From: Clostridia bacterium
GTDB taxonomy: Bacteria; Bacillota_A; Clostridia; Christensenellales; Aristaeellaceae
Reading direction: 5' to 3'
NCBI GenBank assembly: GCA_017481185.1
Contig: JAFUPO010000145.1
Coordinates: 1-9,647 of the forward strand
DNA: 9,647 nt
Position numbers and translations under genes: made by a program. The notes under the pieces were generated by a model. That model saw only the letters and a list, made by a program, of their open reading frames with translations. It ran no database searches and was not told the DNA's origin. Shown here one piece after another: positions 5,932-9,647 of the stretch. Every line of letters begins with the position of its first letter. Position 1 is the stretch's first letter.

Positions 5932-5960
5932 ATTATGACGCACAGATCGAAGTTTGTCAA
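5932..5960 (-). promoter_or_regulatory. Consensus sigma-A promoter of the FMN_bind-like gene
   Basis: On the minus strand there is a perfect -35 TTGACA (5955-5960), a 17-bp spacer and a -10 CATAAT (5932-5937, 5 of 6). The DNA upstream is AT-rich, as in an UP element. The start point would be near 5925. This is the strongest protein-gene promoter in the window and predicts high expression of the small exported protein. Confidence 0.85.
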
Positions 5961-6234
5961 TCTATGTTAATTATGTAACGAATTGGTAAAAAATCAATAA
6001 ATTTACAATACGATTAAGGACTGTAATAGAATCAAAATAAACTTTCAAAAACTGTAGACGCATTGAGTTTTAAGGGTTTTGTGAATGAGAACGAAAAAAA
6101 CAGGACTTTTGCGAAATTCAAATTGAGATTTACACAATGCATAAAATGTGTAGAAAGACATGAATATTATGAATAATAAATCTAGATATGTCAATATAAA
6201 TTTAAAAAAGATTTTTCAGCCGATGGAATTAAAA
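5961..6234. other. AT-rich gene-free spacer
   Basis: No credible gene is present: reading frames are short and lack ribosome sites. Composition drops sharply to AT-rich. Weak promoter-like strings occur, such as TTTACA (6002-6007) with TAATAG (6024-6029) at 16 bp, and a loose inverted repeat ACACA (6132-6136)/TGTGT (6147-6151). In DNA this AT-rich such matches carry little weight. Confidence 0.6.
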
Positions 6235-6254
6235 AAGCGCCGCATAGGCGGCGC
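6231..6254 (-). terminator. Terminator-like hairpin, minus direction
   Basis: GCGCCGC (6237-6243) pairs with GCGGCGC (6248-6254), and the minus-strand transcript continues into a six-U tract (6231-6236). No gene with a clear start points into it from the right, so either it ends an unrecognised minus-strand RNA or it belongs to the hairpin array. Confidence 0.55.
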
Positions 6255-6295
6255 TTCCAGACTGTCGATAAAGTAACGGAAAATACCAGGGATGC

Positions 6296-6324
6296 AATGA
6301 AGGGGCGTCGCCCCTTCATTTTTT
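6296..6324 (+). terminator. Terminator-like hairpin, plus direction
   Basis: AATGAAGGGGC (6296-6306) pairs with GCCCCTTCATT (6310-6320) in an 11-bp stem, followed by T through 6324. The plus-strand T tract makes it terminator-like, but no plus-strand gene precedes it within the spacer. Confidence 0.5.
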
Positions 6325-6447
6325 AATCGTATCGACCGGCTTTGCCGGTCGGGCGGGGCGTTTAGCGTAATAAAATGAAATTTTATGGAGCTAAACATTC
6401 CTTAGCATCCTCGAAAAAGTGGCGTATGCCACTTTTTCGACACGCTG

Positions 6448-6475
6448 AGCCCCTGCCTTTGCAGGGGCTGTTTTT
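6448..6475 (+). terminator. Terminator-like hairpin upstream of nadE, plus direction
   Basis: AGCCCCTGC (6448-6456) pairs with GCAGGGGCT (6461-6469), followed by GTTTTTCTTCT. It has classic intrinsic-terminator form about 100 nt before nadE. It would insulate nadE from upstream transcription, or attenuate it if the promoter lies farther up. Confidence 0.6.
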
Positions 6476-6571
6476 CTTCTCCTACGATTTATTCAAATCT
6501 TCAAGGCGGGTATGTTTCAGCGCTTGCGGAACATCCTAAAATGTGTTAGCATGACACCAGAGGTGAGCGTT

Positions 6572-8401
6572 ATGGAATTCATCCGTACAGCAGCGGTTTC
6601 TCCCCGTGTATATCTGGGAGACTGCCATCACAATATGCAGGTCATTGCCGAAAAGGCCAGGGAGCTGGAAAACCAGGGGGTTCAGTTAGCGCTGTTCCCT
6701 GAACTGGCCCTGACCGGGGCCACCTGTCAGGATCTGTTTATGAATCTGGCCTTTCAGCGCAGAGCCCGGGAGGCGCTGGATGCCTTGGCCCGGCAGGCTG
6801 GCGAGATGATTTGGGTCGTTGGCGTTCCCCTGGCTCATGAGGGGCGCCTGTATAACTGCGCCGCCGTGATGCACCGGGGCAAGCTTCTGGGGCTGGCAGG
6901 CAAAAAGCGCCTGTCCCGTGAGCGGGGGGAGAGCCGCTGGTTCGCGCCCTGCAAGGGTTCCTGCTTGATTCCATGGAATGGCGACGGTGTCCTCCTGACG
7001 GAGGCGTTGCTTGTGGAGGTGGATGGCTTTACCTTCACCATAGCCATTGGGGAGGATCTGCCGACCTGTCTAAACGCTGCGCCGGTGATTCTAAACCCCA
7101 GCGCTGCCAACGAGGTGGCGGGTCGGCACGACAAGCGCTGCCGTGACCTGAGCTGGCTGAGCGATGACAGGCTGGCAGCCATCGTGCACGCGGGGGCAGG
7201 CTTTGGCGAATCCACCACGGATCTTGTGTTCGCGGGCCATACCGCCGTGTATGAAAAGGGGCGCTGCCTGGCTGAGGGCAGACGCTTTGATCCCCAGGGC
7301 GGCGAGGCTGTGGCGGATATTGACCTGTGGCGGCTCACCTATAAACGCCAGCAGGCGCAAATAAGCTTGGATGAAGCAACTCGCCTTCAGGGCAAGGGGC
7401 TTATGCCGCACGATGGGCGGCTCCTTCGCACCCTGGATCCCCTTCCCTTTGTGCCCCAGGGCGAGGGCTGGGAGGCCCGCTGCCAAGAGATCACCGCTAT
7501 TCAGGTAACGGGCCTGCGCACCCGCTTGGAAAAAACGGGCATGAAAAACCTGGTCATTGGCGTTTCCGGCGGGCTGGATAGCACCTTGGCCCTTTTGGTG
7601 GCTGCCCACACCTACGGGGAGATGGGCCTGCCCCTCACCCATATCCATGCCATTACCATGCCCGGCTTCGGTACTGGCCAAAGAACCTACGGCAACGCTC
7701 ACCGGCTGATGGAGGTTCTGGGGGTGACTCTTTTGGAGATCCCTATCGGCCCGGCGGTACGCCAACATTTTCAAGATATTGGGCATGAGGAAGGCTGTCA
7801 TGACGTGACCTACGAAAACGCCCAAGCCCGGGAACGAACCCAGATTCTCATGGATTATGCCAATCAAATCGGCGGCCTGGTGCTGGGCACGGGGGACCTG
7901 TCAGAGGAGGCCCTAGGCTTCTGCACCTATAATGGCGACCATATGAGTATGTACAATGTAAACGGCTCCGTGCCCAAAACGCTGATGCGTACCCTGGTGG
8001 GCTGGCTGGGCGGAACCTTTGATGAGCATACCGGCGCTATCTGCCGGGATATTGTGGAAACCCCTGTCTCACCGGAGCTTCTGCCGGTAACCGAAGGGGA
8101 ACTGAACCAGCGCACCGAGGACATCTTGGGCGACTATGCCCTGCACGATTTCTTTCTCTATCATCTGATGGATTCCGGCAGCGGGCTGGAAAGGCTTAAA
8201 ATGCTAGCCCTCAAGGCCTGTGAGGGAGTCTATGCGGAGGAAGCTCTTCAAAAAGCTCTGACCCTGTTCCACCGCCGCTTCTTCCAGCAGCAGTTTAAGC
8301 GCAGCTGTATGCCCGACGGCCCCAAGGTAGGCGCTATCGGCCTCTCCCCCCGAGGCGGCTGGCTGATGCCCAGCGACATCGCGCACAGACCTCTCTTATA
8401 A
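6572..8401 (+). CDS. nadE: NAD+ synthetase, two-domain form with a degenerate glutaminase domain
   Basis: A 609-aa enzyme for the last step of NAD+ synthesis: deamido-NAD+, ATP and an ammonia donor give NAD+. The N-terminal CN-hydrolase domain (about 1-280) should release ammonia from glutamine. The C-terminal domain (about 300-600) has the P-loop SGGLDS (332-337), PGFGTGQRT, DVTYENAQARERTQILMD and GTGDLSE (439-445), all standard. In the glutaminase part Glu44 (FPELALTG) and Lys111 (GKKRL) are kept, but the nucleophile segment IxxCEDLW reads IAIGEDLP: the codon at 7049-7051 is GGG, Gly160. The loop between this point and LNPSAAN is also about 8 residues shorter than I recall for the family, and LPNYREF after the lysine is lost. 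The nearest cysteine is Cys166. ATG 6572 follows GAGGTGA and matches the family N terminus (MEFIRTAA); ATG 6512 lacks a ribosome site. It likely uses free ammonia (inference). Confidence 0.92.
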   Translation: MEFIRTAAVSPRVYLGDCHHNMQVIAEKARELENQGVQLALFPELALTGATCQDLFMNLAFQRRAREALDALARQAGEMIWVVGVPLAHEGRLYNCAAVMHRGKLLGLAGKKRLSRERGESRWFAPCKGSCLIPWNGDGVLLTEALLVEVDGFTFTIAIGEDLPTCLNAAPVILNPSAANEVAGRHDKRCRDLSWLSDDRLAAIVHAGAGFGESTTDLVFAGHTAVYEKGRCLAEGRRFDPQGGEAVADIDLWRLTYKRQQAQISLDEATRLQGKGLMPHDGRLLRTLDPLPFVPQGEGWEARCQEITAIQVTGLRTRLEKTGMKNLVIGVSGGLDSTLALLVAAHTYGEMGLPLTHIHAITMPGFGTGQRTYGNAHRLMEVLGVTLLEIPIGPAVRQHFQDIGHEEGCHDVTYENAQARERTQILMDYANQIGGLVLGTGDLSEEALGFCTYNGDHMSMYNVNGSVPKTLMRTLVGWLGGTFDEHTGAICRDIVETPVSPELLPVTEGELNQRTEDILGDYALHDFFLYHLMDSGSGLERLKMLALKACEGVYAEEALQKALTLFHRRFFQQQFKRSCMPDGPKVGAIGLSPRGGWLMPSDIAHRPLL

Positions 8402-8443
8402 AAAATGCAAGCCCCCCTTTCTCTTTAAAAGAAAGGGGGGCTT
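8400..8443 (-). terminator. Shared terminator between nadE and the LemA/TPM gene
   Basis: AAGCCCCCCTTTCT (8409-8422) pairs with AGAAAGGGGGGCTT (8430-8443) in a 14-bp stem. The minus-strand read-out ends in GCATTTTTT (8400-8408), so it best terminates the LemA/TPM gene. For nadE, which converges from the other side, the stem has no U tract after it but may still define the 3' end. A second small stem, GCTTAT/ATAAGC (8440-8459), overlaps its foot. Confidence 0.75.
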
Positions 8444-8459
8444 ATGCTTAACAATAAGC

Positions 8460-9647
8460 TTAATCCTTGTCAAAAAACTTTTGCAGCCCCAAAGCGGCCA
8501 AGATCCAGCCGATGGGGGAGCAGCCGCAGCCTTTTAGGCCTCTGCGGCGCTTCTTTTTGCCGAAGATCAGCCACAGCACAAAGGCGATGGTCAAGGTTTT
8601 GCCCAGGCTGATGCCAGAGCCTTTTTCTTCTCCCCGAAGAATTCGCTCCAGGCTGTTTTCCACCTTATCCTCCAGCCTGTCCTCCCAGTCATCCTCGGCA
8701 AAAAGGCGGGCCCAGTCCACACGGGCTGTGGGCCCAGGGGTGGCCTGGGGAGCCATGGCGCCGGTCAAAGGAACAGTCTCCCCAAAGGTCTTGCCCAGGG
8801 AGGCAGCCAAGGCCGGGATATAATCCGCCATGGCCTGGTCATACTGCTGGGTCACGAAAGGCTTTTGCAAGTGCTGAGACAAAAGGATCTGCTGGGAGGC
8901 GTCAGGAAACTTCTTCGTCAGCTCACGGCCTGCGCAGGAATAATAGTTATCCTCTCCCACGGCCAAAAGCACCAGAAGGTCGTTTTCCCCCAGGCCCCAT
9001 TGGGCAAACAGGGTTTCGGCATAGGTTTTAATATCCTGGCCATCTAAAAAGTGCAAATTGGCCAGGTAAAACCCTACGCCGGTCTTTTCCTTAAGGCTTT
9101 CGTGAAAGGCCTCCAGCTGCGCCGCCATTTGGGAAGAAAGCACATTGGCATAGTCGTTCACCGCGCCGCCCCTTTCGGGATAGGCGGGCTGCACCTCCAC
9201 ATGATCAGGCAGCTGCGCCACAGGCGGCACGCCCAGCCCCTGGGCAATGCGCCCGGAGAAGGTGCTCTGAATCCGCTGGGCATAGTCCTCCGCCGCAGCT
9301 TGGTATGCCTGGGCTGCCGGGGAGGCTGCCAATTGATCCATCTGGCGGATGAGGGAATCAATATACCCCTGATCCCGCAAGCTGGCCTGAACGCTGGAAA
9401 GGGTGAGCAAATATTCTGCCAGGCTATGGGCCGTTTGAGGCAGCCCCGCCACCCGTTCATCTGCCTGCGGCAGATGGCGCAGGGCTACCGCCTTAAGGTT
9501 CTGGGCGCAGGCTGCCTGCTGGGCCCGCACCTGGGCCAGGCCCCCCGCCTGGGCATAGAGAGCCTGGAGCTGGGCATATTCCTTCTGCCAGCCCTGCCGG
9601 GCCCCCCAGCCCAAGCCAAAGAGAACCAGCGCCAGCGCTAAAAGAAC
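8460..9647 (-). CDS. LemA-like / TPM domain membrane protein, 5' end outside the window
   Basis: 395 codons are visible and the frame is open to the window edge. The first residues, VLLALALVLFGLGWGA, are the end of an N-terminal membrane anchor, so probably only a few residues are missing; a TTG at 9614 is inside this anchor and is not the start. Next comes a helical Gln/Ala-rich region to about residue 145 that ends like LemA proteins (AAEDYAQRIQSTFSGRIAQ). Then a TPM domain (PF04536, about 160-285) has VNDYANVLSS, TGVGFYLANL, WGLGENDLLVLLAV and YYSCAGRELTKKF. A linker, a second membrane segment (TLTIAFVLWLIF, about 351-362), KKKRRR and a Cys-containing hydrophobic tail complete it. TPM proteins act at the membrane in varied roles, including photosystem repair in plants and stress responses, and many are unassigned. 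The order LemA then TPM in one chain echoes the frequent pairing of separate lemA and TPM genes. Confidence 0.75.
   Translation of the reverse strand, partial: VLLALALVLFGLGWGARQGWQKEYAQLQALYAQAGGLAQVRAQQAACAQNLKAVALRHLPQADERVAGLPQTAHSLAEYLLTLSSVQASLRDQGYIDSLIRQMDQLAASPAAQAYQAAAEDYAQRIQSTFSGRIAQGLGVPPVAQLPDHVEVQPAYPERGGAVNDYANVLSSQMAAQLEAFHESLKEKTGVGFYLANLHFLDGQDIKTYAETLFAQWGLGENDLLVLLAVGEDNYYSCAGRELTKKFPDASQQILLSQHLQKPFVTQQYDQAMADYIPALAASLGKTFGETVPLTGAMAPQATPGPTARVDWARLFAEDDWEDRLEDKVENSLERILRGEEKGSGISLGKTLTIAFVLWLIFGKKKRRRGLKGCGCSPIGWILAALGLQKFFDKD

Larger units (their letters stand above)
6235..6475. repeat. Array of six hairpins upstream of nadE
   Basis: Six stem-loops follow each other in 240 bp. 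They are 6235-6256 (9 bp, loop ATAG); 6296-6320 (11 bp, loop GTC); 6333-6351 (8 bp, loop TTT); 6360-6396 (GTTTAGC/GCTAAAC, an internal loop, then TAAAAT/ATTTTA); 6411-6440 (13 bp, loop GTAT); and 6448-6469 (9 bp, loop CTTT). All stems are perfect except the fourth. Three resemble terminators and are listed separately. No credible gene overlaps. The density suggests a composite intergenic repeat or a structured RNA rather than a single terminator. Confidence 0.75.

Noticed and set aside
5862..5960. N-terminal extension of the FMN_bind-like protein to ATG 5960
   Set aside because: The extension would cover the consensus promoter and leader and would put the signal peptide internally; GGAGG before 5861 supports the shorter protein.
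6216..6398. 60-codon minus-strand frame in the hairpin block
   Set aside because: It spans several hairpins and an apparent terminator and lacks a ribosome site; more likely translated repeat sequence than a gene.
6524..6552. Promoter for nadE, TTGCGG - 17 bp - TAGCAT
   Set aside because: The -35 matches only 3 of 6, and the start point would fall on the ribosome site. Another pair, TTTATT (6488-6493) and TATGTT (6511-6516), is equally weak, so no nadE promoter is called.
6512..6571. N-terminal extension of NadE from ATG 6512
   Set aside because: There is no ribosome site in front of it, and the family N terminus aligns with ATG 6572, which has GAGGTGA upstream.
7091..7867. Minus-strand open frame of 258 codons within nadE
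   Set aside because: It lies opposite the conserved NadE domains, has no ribosome site and its translation resembles nothing.
1..9647. CRISPR array, transposase, phage genes, toxin-antitoxin or defence system
   Set aside because: Read on both strands for regularly spaced repeats and for such protein families; nothing supports any of them.

Overview
This window looks like a chromosomal segment of a gut-type Clostridia (Bacillota). The reasons are strong GGAGG-type ribosome sites, sigma-A promoters with extended -10 elements, U-tract hairpin terminators, tRNAs with encoded CCA, and the long (about 405 aa) clostridial form of PRPP synthetase. Coding regions are moderately GC-rich, while some spacers are very AT-rich. 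The order or genus cannot be fixed from sequence alone. No phage, insertion sequence, CRISPR array or toxin-antitoxin pair is visible.

Layout. 1-361 (minus strand): a tRNA-Thr(CGT)/tRNA-Pro(CGG) pair with its own near-consensus promoter and a terminator. 362-1833 (plus): a spacer with three AAAGYG-type repeats, then a PRPP synthetase gene with a terminator. 1856-2921 (plus): a palindrome-containing promoter region and a secreted protein with SH3-like domains. 2935-3082: a 148-bp pair of long hairpins in inverted orientation between two convergent genes. 3097-5960 (minus): three exported proteins. They are, in order of transcription, a small FMN_bind-like protein with its own consensus promoter and terminator, a secreted TIKI/TraB/ChaN/EreA-like protein with two GxxH motifs, and an ApbE-type lipoprotein (FAD:protein FMN transferase). 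5961-6571: a gene-free spacer with an AT-rich half and a half packed with six hairpins. 6572-8401 (plus): a two-domain NAD+ synthetase. 8460 to the window end (minus): a membrane protein with a LemA-like N-terminal part and a TPM domain, cut by the window edge.

How the genes may fit together. PRPP synthetase and NAD+ synthetase both feed nucleotide and cofactor metabolism, but terminators separate them and they are not co-transcribed. The coherent group is the minus-strand cell-surface set: ApbE moves FMN from FAD onto Thr/Ser of exported FMN_bind-type proteins, and the small exported protein two genes upstream has a degenerate version of the acceptor motif.

The two most notable points are these. 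(1) The NAD+ synthetase keeps an intact synthetase domain, but its glutaminase domain has glycine (codon GGG) where the catalytic cysteine belongs, and the following loop is shortened, which suggests ammonia-dependent NAD+ synthesis. (2) The ApbE / FMN_bind-like / TIKI-like surface gene set may be a small flavin-linked system. No wholly new multi-gene system can be demonstrated from the sequence.
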